From NCBI RefSeq assembly GCF_900142445.1, contig NZ_FRAV01000001.1:124001-188000 (forward strand): a DNA stretch of 64,000 nt. The letters are read 5' to 3'. The notes under the pieces were generated by a model. The model searched no databases and was not told the DNA's origin. It saw only the letters and a program-made list of their open reading frames with translations. Source of the stretch: Chryseobacterium polytrichastri. Its GTDB lineage: Bacteria; Bacteroidota; Bacteroidia; Flavobacteriales; Weeksellaceae. The translations under genes were made by a program, and so were the position numbers. Position 1 is the first letter of the stretch; each line of letters opens with the position of its first letter. Below, in pieces: positions 26,319-35,082 of this stretch.

Positions 26319-27002
26319 TTATGATTCTTTAATTATAAAAATCAAAATCCAGAAAGCGGTGAATATAAAACTTAATAGTAATATTCTTTTACCATGTTTC
26401 CTGTCTTTTTCATTAAAATAATATACTCTTTCTCCATTAGGAAGTTGTTTTTTAAGTTTAATAATAGCTACTGCAATCGCATAGCTTACAAAAATTAGCA
26501 TTCCCCAAAACAATGAAACGATACAACCAACTACCGCAAAAATATATCCTATAATAATATAGTTTTCTACTTCTTTTGGGTTATCATATTCATTTTTTAA
26601 TGATTCAAGACGTTTTTTGTTGATTGAATTTATTTCTTCATCTGTAATATTTTCTCCTCTGTTTTCTAAAATCTTTTTTGCGGCTTCATAATCAAATTCA
26701 TTCCATTCATCTTTTTTGAAAACAATTTCTTTCAATTCTTCATTTGAATATTCCAACAAGTAATATCCTTCCGGAATTATCATTTCATGAGCGTAATATT
26801 CCGAAATGACTTTATTGGCAACCTCAAAATCATCTTCGGAAATTAAAATTTGATATTCTATTTTTCCGGGATTTGATACAAAACTAGGATCGAAATCTTT
26901 TTCGTTATCTATTGTTTCATATTGAATAAGATGATCTTCTAAAACCGAAGCTATTTCTTGAATGATAGACTTATTGATACTTTTTCTGAAAATACTTTTC
27001 AT
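26319..27002 (-). CDS. Hypothetical membrane protein, DUF2007-like N-terminus
   Basis: A 227-residue protein. The N-terminal part (YQILISEDDFEVANKVISEYYAHE) resembles the small DUF2007/putative signal-transducing domain; a charged middle region (EEINSINKKRLESLKNEYDNPKE) follows. Two or three hydrophobic helices lie at the C-terminus (YIIIGYIFAVVGCIVSLFWG, LIFVSYAIAVAII and ILLLSFIFTAFWILIFII). The start codon shares one base with the pncA stop (TAATG), so it is translationally coupled to the nicotinamidase. No function recognised. Confidence 0.65.
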   Translation of the reverse strand: MKSIFRKSINKSIIQEIASVLEDHLIQYETIDNEKDFDPSFVSNPGKIEYQILISEDDFEVANKVISEYYAHEMIIPEGYYLLEYSNEELKEIVFKKDEWNEFDYEAAKKILENRGENITDEEINSINKKRLESLKNEYDNPKEVENYIIIGYIFAVVGCIVSLFWGMLIFVSYAIAVAIIKLKKQLPNGERVYYFNEKDRKHGKRILLLSFIFTAFWILIFIIKES

Positions 27003-27607
27003 TATCCCAAAACAGTAACTCCTTTTTGAATCATCTCATAAATTGCATCTTTGCCATTATCCGGTTTTACGTTTACAGCGCGTGTTCCGTTGAAATGCAG
27101 ACATGTTACATATCCGTTTGCGACAGCATCAGTAGATGTAAATTTCACGCAATAGTCCATTGCTAAACCTACAATTTCTAATAACTGAATTTCGTGATAT
27201 TTTAAGAAATCATCCAGACCGGTTTTCATAAAGTGATTATTATCTTGAAAACCACTATAAGCATCAATTTCAGTGTTTTTCCCTTTTTGAATGATGTGAG
27301 TTACCTTATCTCTGTTTAAGTCTTTATGGAATTCTGCTCCAAAAGTTCCTTGAATACAATGATCCGGCCACATAAACTGCGGAACACCATTTAATATAAT
27401 ACTTTCCCCAACTTGTCTTCCGTTGTTGCTTGCAAAGCTTTTATGATTTGCAGGATGCCAATCCTGAGTAAGAACAATTTGATCATATTCATTTTCTTCC
27501 ATAAGAAGATTAATGTAAGGAATTACTTCATTAGCTCTCGGAACTGCCAATGCACCTCCTTCACAAAAATCATTCTGTACATCTACTATTATTAATGCTT
27601 TTTTCAT
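27002..27607 (-). CDS. pncA: Nicotinamidase
   Basis: Hydrolyses nicotinamide to nicotinate in NAD salvage. The catalytic triad is visible as D9 (VDVQNDF), K108 (IIQKGK) and C153 (AMDYCVKFT); metal ligands are D49, H51 and H55 in QDWHPANH. Length of 201 residues is typical of the bacterial single-domain enzyme. It heads a two-gene unit with the membrane protein at 26319-27002. Confidence 0.93.
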   Translation of the reverse strand: MKKALIIVDVQNDFCEGGALAVPRANEVIPYINLLMEENEYDQIVLTQDWHPANHKSFASNNGRQVGESIILNGVPQFMWPDHCIQGTFGAEFHKDLNRDKVTHIIQKGKNTEIDAYSGFQDNNHFMKTGLDDFLKYHEIQLLEIVGLAMDYCVKFTSTDAVANGYVTCLHFNGTRAVNVKPDNGKDAIYEMIQKGVTVLG

Positions 27608-27738
27608 ATTTAGATTGTCGAATTAAAGATAAATTTATAAAATTTATTATTCAAATATTTGTCCAAAAATTAATTATCGGACAAAACGGCATTTAGAATG
27701 ATAATTTTTGACTTATATATTATATAAAAAGGGTATCA

Positions 27739-27897
27739 ATCGCAAAGGCGCAAATTATAATTAACAATCATGTTTTTAAGACACAAGAATTTTGTTTTCG
27801 ATAAAATTTGTACTGTTATAGATGAAAATCTTTGATTTTCTTGCGCCTTAAAACAGTATCAAGATTAAAAAACTTTGCGTCTTTGTGATTCTCCAAC
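27739..27897. repeat. Dispersed MITE-like repeat, copy 1
   Basis: Left end ATCGCAAAGGCGCAAA and right end CTTTGCGTCTTTGTGATTC-TCCAAC are inverted relatives. Internal GAAAATCTTTGATTTTCTTG and GCGCCTTAAAACAG are shared with the copy at 37883. About 159 bp, no coding capacity. Confidence 0.7.
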
Positions 27898-27971
27898 AAA
27901 ACAAAATCTTTGTTTAATTATAAAAACAATTACTATTTCACTTTCAAGATATAAAACAAATCCCAATAGCT

Positions 27972-27979
27972 TATCTTTG
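27972..27979 (+). promoter_or_regulatory. -7 box of the DEAD-box helicase gene
   Basis: TATCTTTG fits TAnnTTTG, 18 bp before the ATG. Confidence 0.5.
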
Positions 27980-27997
27980 CAATAAATAAGTATTTTT

Positions 27998-29140
27998 ATG
28001 TCATTTGAATCGTTAGGATTATCACACAATATTATTCATTCTGTTAAAAAGTTAGGCTATTTGAAGCCGTTTCCTATTCAAGAACAGGCAATCCCTGTTA
28101 TTTTACAAGGAAAAGATTTAATGGGAATTGCACAAACAGGTTCCGGAAAAACGGCTTGTTTTGTGATGCCTATTTTAGAAAAACTACAAAATGCAGAGGT
28201 TAAGAAAGACCGTAATATTCAGGTTTTAATATTGGTTCCTACACATGAGCTAGCCATTCAGATTGATGAGGTATTTAGAGCTTTTACAGACAATCTGAAG
28301 CGTGAGATTCGTACAATGGCGGTCTATGGTGGAGTATCCATCAATCCACAGATGAAAGGAATGTTTGGCGTTGAGGTTCTTATTGCAACACCTGGTCGTT
28401 TACTAGATTTAATTGATCATAAAGCGTTGAGTATTTCAGGAATCCAACATTTGGTGATTGATGAAGCAGATAAAATGTTTCAGTTAGGTTTTGGGGAAGA
28501 AATGAATAAGCTTTTCGCTCAAATGCCTGTGATGAAACAGACTACCTTGTTTTCTGCGACGTTAGATGATAAAGTTTCTGAAATGAAGGAGCGTTTATCA
28601 ATCAACCCTACACTGATTGAGATTAAGAAAGAAGAAGTTGAAATTGATAATATCGAACAATTGGCATATCATGTTTCTCCAGAAAATAAAGGTCCATTTT
28701 TACGTTATTTAATTAAAGAAAAGAAGGTTGAAAAAGCATTGATCTTTGTTTCATCAACAAAATCTGCAGATAATTTGGTTGAAAAACTTAAGAAGAATAA
28801 AATTAAAGCAGTAGCCATTCACAGTCAGAAATCGCAAGGTGCCCGTAGAAATAATTTAGAAGAATTTAAAGTAAATGGGGCTCAGATTTTGGTCGCTACC
28901 GACTTAATTGGTCGTGGTATTCATATTGAATCTTTACCTTGTGTGATCAATTACGAATTACCGCGCTCGCCACTAGATTATATTCACAGAATTGGTAGAA
29001 CAGGACGTGCAGGTGAAAAAGGGACTGCCATTAATATTCTGACGGATGATGAACTACAACATTTCAGAGTGATTCAAAAAAAAATGGGGAAGAAAGTTAC
29101 TTTACAAAGAACAGAAGGAATCGACTTACATGGGTATTAA
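27998..29140 (+). CDS. DEAD-box RNA helicase
   Basis: ATP-dependent RNA unwinding. A Q motif region (FPIQEQAIP), Walker A AQTGSGKT (45-52), ATPGR, DEAD at 155-158 (VIDEADKM), SAT (186-188) and HRIGRTGRAG are all intact. At 380 residues it is a minimal helicase core that lacks the long basic C-terminal tail of RhlE- or DeaD-type proteins, so assignment to a subfamily is not attempted. It is a single gene with a terminator behind it. Confidence 0.93.
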   Translation: MSFESLGLSHNIIHSVKKLGYLKPFPIQEQAIPVILQGKDLMGIAQTGSGKTACFVMPILEKLQNAEVKKDRNIQVLILVPTHELAIQIDEVFRAFTDNLKREIRTMAVYGGVSINPQMKGMFGVEVLIATPGRLLDLIDHKALSISGIQHLVIDEADKMFQLGFGEEMNKLFAQMPVMKQTTLFSATLDDKVSEMKERLSINPTLIEIKKEEVEIDNIEQLAYHVSPENKGPFLRYLIKEKKVEKALIFVSSTKSADNLVEKLKKNKIKAVAIHSQKSQGARRNNLEEFKVNGAQILVATDLIGRGIHIESLPCVINYELPRSPLDYIHRIGRTGRAGEKGTAINILTDDELQHFRVIQKKMGKKVTLQRTEGIDLHGY

Positions 29141-29158
29141 TCCATTAACTTACATAAC

Positions 29159-29195
29159 AAAAGCTTCAATTTTAATAGAATTGGAGCTTTTTTAA
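29159..29195 (+). terminator. Terminator after DEAD-box helicase
   Basis: AAAAGCTTCAATT (29159-29171) and AATTGGAGCTTTT (29179-29191) pair over 13 bp with one G-U, followed by TT. Confidence 0.85.
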
Positions 29196-29378
29196 TTATG
29201 ATTTCTTTCACTCAGTGGATACATGGATTGCTAATTATTTTACGATAGGTACAATTAATAATTTTTTCATATTAATAATATCTAAATTTTGATAAATTTA
29301 CAAACAACAAAAAGTTAACAATTATCTCAACGATTAATAATAGGGTAAAGCGATAACATAAAAAATAAAACTAATAAA

Positions 29379-29915
29379 ATGAGCAATTTACAGCAGAAAA
29401 GGTTTCCAATAGGTGAGTACCAACAACCTGAGAGCATCTGTGATATTAAACTTGATGAATATATCAAAGTCATCAAAAACTTTCCTGAAAAGCTTAAAAA
29501 CTTAATAGAAGACCTTTCTGAAGATCAGTTGGACACACCTTACAGAGAAGGTGGCTGGACCGTTAGACAGCTTGTGAATCATATTGCAGACAGTCATATT
29601 AACAGTTTTATTCGTCTTAAATTAGCATTAACGGAAGATAACCCAACCATTAGACCTTACGACGAGGCCAAGTGGGCTGAACTTCAGGATAGTGTCAATA
29701 TGCCTATAAAGCCGGCCATGAGAATGATAAAAGGGACCCATCAGAGATGGGCAGCATTGCTTAAAACTCTTACAAACAAACAATTTGAAAGAACTTTTCA
29801 TCATCCTGAGCATCACCAGAATTATGATTTGAGAAGTTATCTTGCTCTGTATGTTTGGCACTGTAACCATCATTTTGCCCACATTGAAAATTTGAAGAAA
29901 GAAAAAGGTTGGTAA
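29379..29915 (+). CDS. YfiT/BstA-like DinB-family bacillithiol transferase or metal hydrolase
   Basis: A 178-residue DinB-fold protein. The opening YQQPESICDIKLDEYIKVI, EGGWTVRQLVNHIADSHIN and HCNHHFAHIENLK match YfiT-type proteins. Metal-binding His residues are in VNHIADSH and in HCNHHFAHI. YfiT/BstA proteins are putative bacillithiol-S-transferases, and that reading is supported by the YtxJ gene two genes downstream. It is the first gene of a four-gene overlapping operon. Confidence 0.85.
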   Translation: MSNLQQKRFPIGEYQQPESICDIKLDEYIKVIKNFPEKLKNLIEDLSEDQLDTPYREGGWTVRQLVNHIADSHINSFIRLKLALTEDNPTIRPYDEAKWAELQDSVNMPIKPAMRMIKGTHQRWAALLKTLTNKQFERTFHHPEHHQNYDLRSYLALYVWHCNHHFAHIENLKKEKGW

Positions 29916-30370
29916 AAAAGAGCCTCCATCATCGGATTTATTTCGAGGAAATTATTAATAGAATCTCTAATCTTGCGGAAAATTCTCCAAAAAAATGGGG
30001 ACATATGTCTGCTGCTCAAATGCTAAAGCACTGTGATCTTGTTCTTCAGGTAGCTTTGCATAAAATTGTTCTTCCGGATATCAATGTTTTATTTGGCACA
30101 GTAGGTATTGTCGCAAAATATGAAATGCAAGTTTTTAATAATGGAATTCCTCGAAATATGCCCACTTTTCAAAAACTAATCGTTAATTTTGAATGTGATT
30201 TTGATGAAGTAAAGAAAAGTCTTCTAAAAACACTGGATGATTATTGGCAAGCATTTGAAAATAATAATCTATCTAACCGGCACAAACTTTTTGGTAAAAT
30301 GACCGAAAAAGACTGGGGCTTTTTAGAATATAAACACCTTAATCATCATCTTAAACAATTTAATGTATGA
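29909..30370 (+). CDS. DUF1569 (DinB-like) protein with TTG start
   Basis: A 153-residue protein with the DUF1569 pattern: INRISNLAENSPKKWGHMSAAQMLKHCDLVLQ, then FQKLIVNFECDFDEVKKSLL. The only start that keeps the conserved N-terminus is TTG at 29909; the next ATG (residue 33) would remove it. The start lies 7 bp inside the upstream gene, so coupling is likely. Fold and company with YfiT suggest another thiol-linked DinB protein, but its substrate is unknown. Confidence 0.75.
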   Translation: MVKKSLHHRIYFEEIINRISNLAENSPKKWGHMSAAQMLKHCDLVLQVALHKIVLPDINVLFGTVGIVAKYEMQVFNNGIPRNMPTFQKLIVNFECDFDEVKKSLLKTLDDYWQAFENNNLSNRHKLFGKMTEKDWGFLEYKHLNHHLKQFNV

Positions 30371-30744
30371 GTTTCTTTGATAAAATATTTGGCGGAAAAG
30401 AAGAAAAGCCGGAAGAAAAATCTTTCTGGAACAAAATAGAATCTGAAGAGGATTTACAAAAGGCTATTGAAAATTCTTCTCGTCATAAGATCGGAATATT
30501 CAAACATTCTACAAGTTGCTTTATCAGTAAAACGGTATTGAGAAACTTTGAGAAAGAAATAGAAAATACCGATGAAAAAGTAGATTTGTATTTCTTAGAT
30601 TTGTTGGCTCACAGACCTATTTCCAATAAAATAGCAGAAGATTTGGGAGTAAGACATGAAAGCCCGCAATTTATTGTCATCGAAAACGGAAAAGCCATTA
30701 GCAATGCTTCTCATCAGGATATATCTTTAAGCCAGATCCTCTAA
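30367..30744 (+). CDS. ytxJ: Bacillithiol system redox-active protein YtxJ
   Basis: A 125-residue thioredoxin-like protein. KIGIFKHSTSCFISKTVL contains the single active-site Cys in the family form HSTxCxIS, and SPQFIVIENG gives the cis-proline loop. YtxJ is a monothiol bacilliredoxin-like protein of the bacillithiol system. It overlaps the DUF1569 gene by 4 bp and the crp gene by 1 bp (TAATG). Bacillithiol synthesis genes are not in this window. Confidence 0.85.
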   Translation: MSFFDKIFGGKEEKPEEKSFWNKIESEEDLQKAIENSSRHKIGIFKHSTSCFISKTVLRNFEKEIENTDEKVDLYFLDLLAHRPISNKIAEDLGVRHESPQFIVIENGKAISNASHQDISLSQIL

Positions 30745-31337
30745 TGAAAAATATTAATAATTATTTATCTAAAGTTTTAAATGTTCCTGTTGAAAAAGTG
30801 AACATGTGTAGCTTGCATTATGAAGTAAAGAAAATTCAGAAGAATCAGTTTATCTTGCAATATGGGGAAGTTTGCAGACATATCTACTTTGTAGAAAAAG
30901 GACTTTTGAAAATGTATTCTATCGATAAAAATGGGAAGGAACACATTATCCAATTCGCTCCTGAAAGTTGGTTGATTTCTGACAGAAGTAGTCTTTATTT
31001 TAACGAAAAATCAATTTACTATATAGAAGCTATTGAAGATTGTGAGGTGCTTTTGCTACATCCTGATTTCATCAGTAAATTGGTAGGAGAGTTCCCAAGC
31101 AGCCTTGGAAAGAGTGATGTTTTGGTTCAGAAGCATATAAAAAGTCTTCAAGACAGAATCAATTCTTTATTAGGAGAAACAGCCGAAGAAAGATACATGA
31201 AGTTCGTCAAAATGTATCCCGATTTGTTGCTGAGAGTTCCCCAATGGATGATTGCTTCCTATTTAGGAATTACCCCTGAAAGTTTAAGCCGTGTTCGAAA
31301 AGAATTGGCGAGAAAAAACTTTGTTCCGGACAGGTAA
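30744..31337 (+). CDS. Crp/Fnr-family transcriptional regulator
   Basis: A 197-residue protein with a cyclic-nucleotide-type beta-roll (QFILQYGEVCRHIYFVEKGLLKMY) and a C-terminal winged helix (PQWMIASYLGITPESLSRVRKELA). No Cys cluster like that of true FNR is present. It is the last gene of the bacillithiol operon and probably autoregulates it. Its stop codon directly abuts that of the convergent MocR gene. Confidence 0.85.
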   Translation: MKNINNYLSKVLNVPVEKVNMCSLHYEVKKIQKNQFILQYGEVCRHIYFVEKGLLKMYSIDKNGKEHIIQFAPESWLISDRSSLYFNEKSIYYIEAIEDCEVLLLHPDFISKLVGEFPSSLGKSDVLVQKHIKSLQDRINSLLGETAEERYMKFVKMYPDLLLRVPQWMIASYLGITPESLSRVRKELARKNFVPDR

Positions 31338-32753
31338 TTACGAAAGTCTTTTTGCTAAATTTCCTATTTGTCTTAGTTTTAATTGGGTGTCTTCTGACCA
31401 GGGTAAGCCAAAGCAAAGTCGCATACAATTTTCAAACTGATCCTGAAGGGTAAACATTCTTCCCGGTGCAATGCTTATATTTTGCTTTATGGCCAGATCA
31501 TACAATTCTGTTGTACGAACTTTTTTATCAAACTCTATCCAAAGAGATAATCCACCTTGTGGTCTGCTGGTTTTTGTGCCTTCAGGAAAAGATTCAGCAA
31601 TCGTCTGAACATAATTTTGATAGTTACTTTGCAACGTTCTGCGCATTTGCTGAAGATGTTTCTCATATCTTCCGCTTTTCAGGAAATTAGCAACGGCTTC
31701 ATTTACAATGGATATTGATGAAGTAGAATGAAGAAGTTTTAGCTTTAAAATTTTCTCTTTATATTTTCCGGGAACGATCCACCCCACACGATAACCTGGT
31801 GCAAGCGTTTTTGAGACTGAGCTACAATAGAGTACATTTCCTTCTTTGTCAAAAGATTTACAGCATTTCGGGCGGTTGGCACCAAAATAAAGATCTCCAT
31901 ACACATCATCTTCAATTAATGGAATATTATTTTCTGCTAATAATTTAACGACTTCTTTCTTATTTTCATCAGACATACAGCTTCCTAATGGAGTATTAAA
32001 ATTAGGAATCAATAAACAGATATCAATTTTAGGGATAGCTTTTTTTAAGGCTTCAATTTCAATACCATGAGCCGGATGTGTAGGTAATTCTAATACTTTC
32101 AATCCAAAACCGGCAGCCAGTTGTAAGATTCCAGGATAGCACGGACTTTCAATGGCAATGGTATCTCCGGGTTTTCCTAAAGCCATCAGACAAAAAGATA
32201 AGGCATTCATTCCGCCATTTGTTGTTACAACATCATTTTCATTAAAGTTTCCACCCCATGATAACGATCGTAAGGCGATCATTCTTCTTAATTTCAGATT
32301 TCCTTGTAGTTCTTCATATTCGGCTCCGCCAGATTTTAATTCTCTTGTCGCATTGATGATCTCTTTTTTTAGTTTAGCCTGAGGTAGCAAATCTCCAGAC
32401 GGAATTGCAATAGAAAATAATGTGAGATTATTTTTACCCATATTTTCATACACCTTGCTGATGAGCTCATCAGGTTCATTAGTATTGGCAATTAAAGAAG
32501 GTCGGCTAACCTCTGGAAGGGGAAGTGTGATTGAAAGTAACTGACTTACAAAATAACCCGATTGCGGTTTTGATTCTATTAAAGACATCGATTCCAATTC
32601 CAGAAAAACACGTTTTGCAGTGTTCATACTGATTTGATGCTCTTTACATAAAATTCTAACAGACGGAAGCTTGTCTCCCGCATTTAAAACTCCACTTGTA
32701 ATCTGAGAAGCAATTCCGTTGGCTATTTCTGTATATAAAAATTCTTTAGTCAT
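31338..32753 (-). CDS. MocR/PdxR-type GntR-aminotransferase regulator
   Basis: A 471-residue fusion of an N-terminal GntR winged helix (VRILCKEHQISMNTAKRVFLELE, about 30-55) and a class I PLP aminotransferase domain with the cofactor Lys in SSVSKTLAPGYRVGW. Such proteins bind DNA and sense PLP or amino compounds. The divergent EamA exporter gene is the likely target. No terminator separates it from the convergent crp gene. Confidence 0.9.
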   Translation of the reverse strand: MTKEFLYTEIANGIASQITSGVLNAGDKLPSVRILCKEHQISMNTAKRVFLELESMSLIESKPQSGYFVSQLLSITLPLPEVSRPSLIANTNEPDELISKVYENMGKNNLTLFSIAIPSGDLLPQAKLKKEIINATRELKSGGAEYEELQGNLKLRRMIALRSLSWGGNFNENDVVTTNGGMNALSFCLMALGKPGDTIAIESPCYPGILQLAAGFGLKVLELPTHPAHGIEIEALKKAIPKIDICLLIPNFNTPLGSCMSDENKKEVVKLLAENNIPLIEDDVYGDLYFGANRPKCCKSFDKEGNVLYCSSVSKTLAPGYRVGWIVPGKYKEKILKLKLLHSTSSISIVNEAVANFLKSGRYEKHLQQMRRTLQSNYQNYVQTIAESFPEGTKTSRPQGGLSLWIEFDKKVRTTELYDLAIKQNISIAPGRMFTLQDQFENCMRLCFGLPWSEDTQLKLRQIGNLAKRLS

Positions 32754-32761
32754 ATTTTTAA

Positions 32762-32824
32762 ACTGTGCTCGTGCAAATATACAAAACTGATACTGTGCTT
32801 ACTCAATTAACTTGTATAATTTTG
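32762..32824. promoter_or_regulatory. MocR divergent control region
   Basis: Direct repeats ACTGTGCT at 32762-32769 and 32792-32799 are 30 bp apart (three helical turns), as for MocR binding sites. TAATTTTG (32817-32824) is a -7 box for the exporter, and on the minus strand TATATTTG (32774-32781) is one for mocR. Confidence 0.5.
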
Positions 32825-32849
32825 ACTCATCAAATAAAACCTCAATATA

Positions 32850-33734
32850 ATGATGACAAATCAAATATCAAAAGACCAAACAGTTAACGGATGGATCAAT
32901 GGATTCATAGGAGTACTGTTATTTAGTGGCTCTATGCCGGCTACCAAATTGGCAGTGAATGACATGAGTCCAATTTTTGTAACAATAGCACGTGCTGCTA
33001 TTGCAGGAATTCTTGCTTTAATCGTTCTACTAATCTATAAAGAAAAGCGACCTACAAAAGATCAACTCTTTCCGTTGGTTTTAGTTTCGATAGGCTGTGT
33101 AATTGGGTTTCCTTTGCTTTCTGCACTGGCTCTTCAGTATGTAACTTCAGCACATTCCATTGTATTTTTGGGGATGTTACCTTTAATGACAGCAATTTTC
33201 GGAGTGATTAGGGGAGGAGAAAGACCACATCCTATATTTTGGTTATTCTCTATTATTGGAAGTCTTTTAGTGATTGGTTTTGCTATTTCTCAAGGGATTT
33301 CAGCGTCTCCAGTTGGCGATATTTTAATGTTAGCCGCTGTAGTTTTATGCGGACTTGGATATGCCGAAGGTGCAAAGCTTTCAAAAACACTAGGTGGCTG
33401 GCAAGTAATTTCATGGGCTTTGATCTTAGCATTGCCTTTAATGATTGTTTTATTTTTCATTTATTTTCCTAATAATATTGAAGCTGTAACTACAGGTGGT
33501 TGGTTTGGTCTGGCATACATTTCCTTATTCAGTATGTTTATTGGGTTCATATTTTGGTATCGTGGTTTAGCACAAGGTGGAATTACTACCGTGGGTCAGT
33601 TACAATTATTACAACCATTTTTTGGATTGGCATTGGCAGCTTATTTCCTTCATGAGCCTGTAAGTATGGGAATGTTAGGTGTTACCATTGGCGTTATTCT
33701 TTGTGTAGCGGGTACGAAAAAGTTTGCAAAATAA
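32850..33734 (+). CDS. EamA-family DMT transporter
   Basis: A 294-residue protein with ten predicted TM helices in two EamA repeats. GVLLFSGSMPATKLAVNDM and VTIARAAIAGILALIVLLIYKEKRP mark the first repeat; GLAQGGITTVGQLQLLQPFFGLALAAYFLHEPV marks the second. Likely exports an amino acid or related metabolite. Divergent arrangement with the MocR gene implies MocR controls it. A terminator hairpin follows. Confidence 0.85.
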   Translation: MMTNQISKDQTVNGWINGFIGVLLFSGSMPATKLAVNDMSPIFVTIARAAIAGILALIVLLIYKEKRPTKDQLFPLVLVSIGCVIGFPLLSALALQYVTSAHSIVFLGMLPLMTAIFGVIRGGERPHPIFWLFSIIGSLLVIGFAISQGISASPVGDILMLAAVVLCGLGYAEGAKLSKTLGGWQVISWALILALPLMIVLFFIYFPNNIEAVTTGGWFGLAYISLFSMFIGFIFWYRGLAQGGITTVGQLQLLQPFFGLALAAYFLHEPVSMGMLGVTIGVILCVAGTKKFAK

Positions 33735-33795
33735 TTTTTTTTAAACACCGAAAATCTTTATTTAATAAGTATTTAAGTTTCGAATATTCAAATTT

Positions 33796-33840
33796 ACAAT
33801 TCACCCTGCTTATGAACTTAAGCGGGGTGAATTGTGTTGT
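33796..33840 (+). terminator. Terminator after EamA transporter
   Basis: ACAATTCACCCTGCTTA (33796-33812) and TAAGCGGGGTGAATTGT (33819-33835) pair over 17 bp with one G-U, followed by a T-rich run. Confidence 0.85.
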
Positions 33841-33960
33841 TTTATGAATTTTTTAATGTAAAATAAGGCATACGTTTTAAAATTTACTTGATAAAAAGGA
33901 TATATGCATAAAATTTGGTCTAATTTTTATTGTGAATAAATGACATATTAAACGAGTACT

Positions 33961-34575
33961 ATGAAAACAATAAGCTGTATGAATATCGATATGGAGCTTT
34001 TAAGCTCATTCGGTGGAGAGATTAAACTATATAAGAAAGGAGAAATCATTTTCAGAGAAGGAGATCATGCATTGTATTATTTTCAGATTAGTGAAGGAAA
34101 AGTAAAACTTAATAATTATGATGATGAGGGCAAAGAGTTTATTCAAAATATTTTTGGAAAGAAGCAGAGCTTTGGAGATTCTATGATTTTTTTAGACAAG
34201 TTTTATCCTATCAATGCTATAAGTTTGGAGCATTCTAAAATTATAAGAGTTCCTAAAAATAATTTCCTGGAATTGTTAGACAAACATCCTAACATTTCGT
34301 TGGGAATGAACGCCTGCCTTTCGCAAAGGCTTTATTATAAAATCTTGATGACCCAAAATATGTCTTCTACAAATCCTGTATTAAGACTAAAAGGATTAAT
34401 GGAATACCTAAAAAGCTATTATGAAGATGATTGTCAACATTGTTTTCGTATAGAATTAACAAGACAACAGATTGCCAATTTAACAGGACTGCGAGTAGAG
34501 ACTGTTATCAGGGTTTTAAAAAGAATGGAAAAAGACAATCTGCTTAAAATAGTAAATCGAAAAATTCTGTATTAA
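33961..34575 (+). CDS. Crp/Fnr-family transcriptional regulator
   Basis: A 204-residue protein with a cNMP-type beta-roll (EIIFREGDHALYYFQISEGKVKLNNYDDEGKEF) and a helix-turn-helix in LTRQQIANLTGLRVETVIRVLKRME. Cysteines near both ends are not in the FNR four-Cys arrangement, so oxygen sensing by an Fe-S cluster is not indicated. A 16-bp palindrome resembling an FNR/Crp box sits 3 bp after its stop codon. Confidence 0.85.
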   Translation: MKTISCMNIDMELLSSFGGEIKLYKKGEIIFREGDHALYYFQISEGKVKLNNYDDEGKEFIQNIFGKKQSFGDSMIFLDKFYPINAISLEHSKIIRVPKNNFLELLDKHPNISLGMNACLSQRLYYKILMTQNMSSTNPVLRLKGLMEYLKSYYEDDCQHCFRIELTRQQIANLTGLRVETVIRVLKRMEKDNLLKIVNRKILY

Positions 34576-34578
34576 AGA

Positions 34579-34594
34579 TATGATTCGAATCATA
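34579..34594. promoter_or_regulatory. FNR/Crp-box-like palindrome
   Basis: TATGATTCGAATCATA is a perfect 16-bp palindrome. Its core TGAT-N4-ATCA equals the FNR/Crp half-site arrangement. It lies after the Crp gene and 133 bp before the small hypothetical gene. Confidence 0.4.
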
Positions 34595-34727
34595 AAATGG
34601 TGAAATATTTTAGCGTACCTTTAATTATTCAATAATAACAAGTTACGAGTCGCTAAATGAAGCTTAGTCTATCAGTTATTTAGAATTTTAAATAAGGATG
34701 ATTTGTTTTAACCATGAATAATCGAAA

Positions 34728-35030
34728 ATGAATTGTGATAAAATAATACAATCACTGGAAGCAAGTCATTTTACTAAGATAGTAAATGAAGGAAACTGGT
34801 TAGAGACTGATGCTCTTATTTATGTAAAAGAAATTAAAGAGGCTGTTTTTCTATTGTTTCTCATTACGGAAGAAAAGGAAAAGATAGAAGATATCCGAGC
34901 CTTAATTGCCCAATTTGATGAATTTAATGACATCGGAAAGCAAGAACCGAAACAAACTCTATTCTATCTTTCGATTAAGAAAAAACATGATTTGCATTAT
35001 TTTGAAAAATTTATGAAGGTTGACCATTAG
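34728..35030 (+). CDS. Hypothetical protein
   Basis: A 100-residue cytoplasmic protein, acidic (ETDALIYVKEIKEAVF, ITEEKEKIEDIRALIAQFDEFNDIG), with alternating strand and helix and no Cys pair or membrane segment. It is not recognised. It lies between a Crp-family regulator and a CinA-like gene, 52 bp before the latter. An FNR-like palindrome upstream suggests control by Crp. Confidence 0.5.
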   Translation: MNCDKIIQSLEASHFTKIVNEGNWLETDALIYVKEIKEAVFLLFLITEEKEKIEDIRALIAQFDEFNDIGKQEPKQTLFYLSIKKKHDLHYFEKFMKVDH

Positions 35031-35082
35031 GAAATCAAAACATTCAACAGCTATATAAACCAATCACTTAAATCTAATTACT

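Larger units (their letters stand above)
27608..27997. other. Gap carrying MITE-like repeat copy 1
   Basis: 390 bp between divergent genes. The centre (27739-27897) is a dispersed repeat; the rest is AT-rich and holds the promoter of the helicase gene. Confidence 0.6.
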
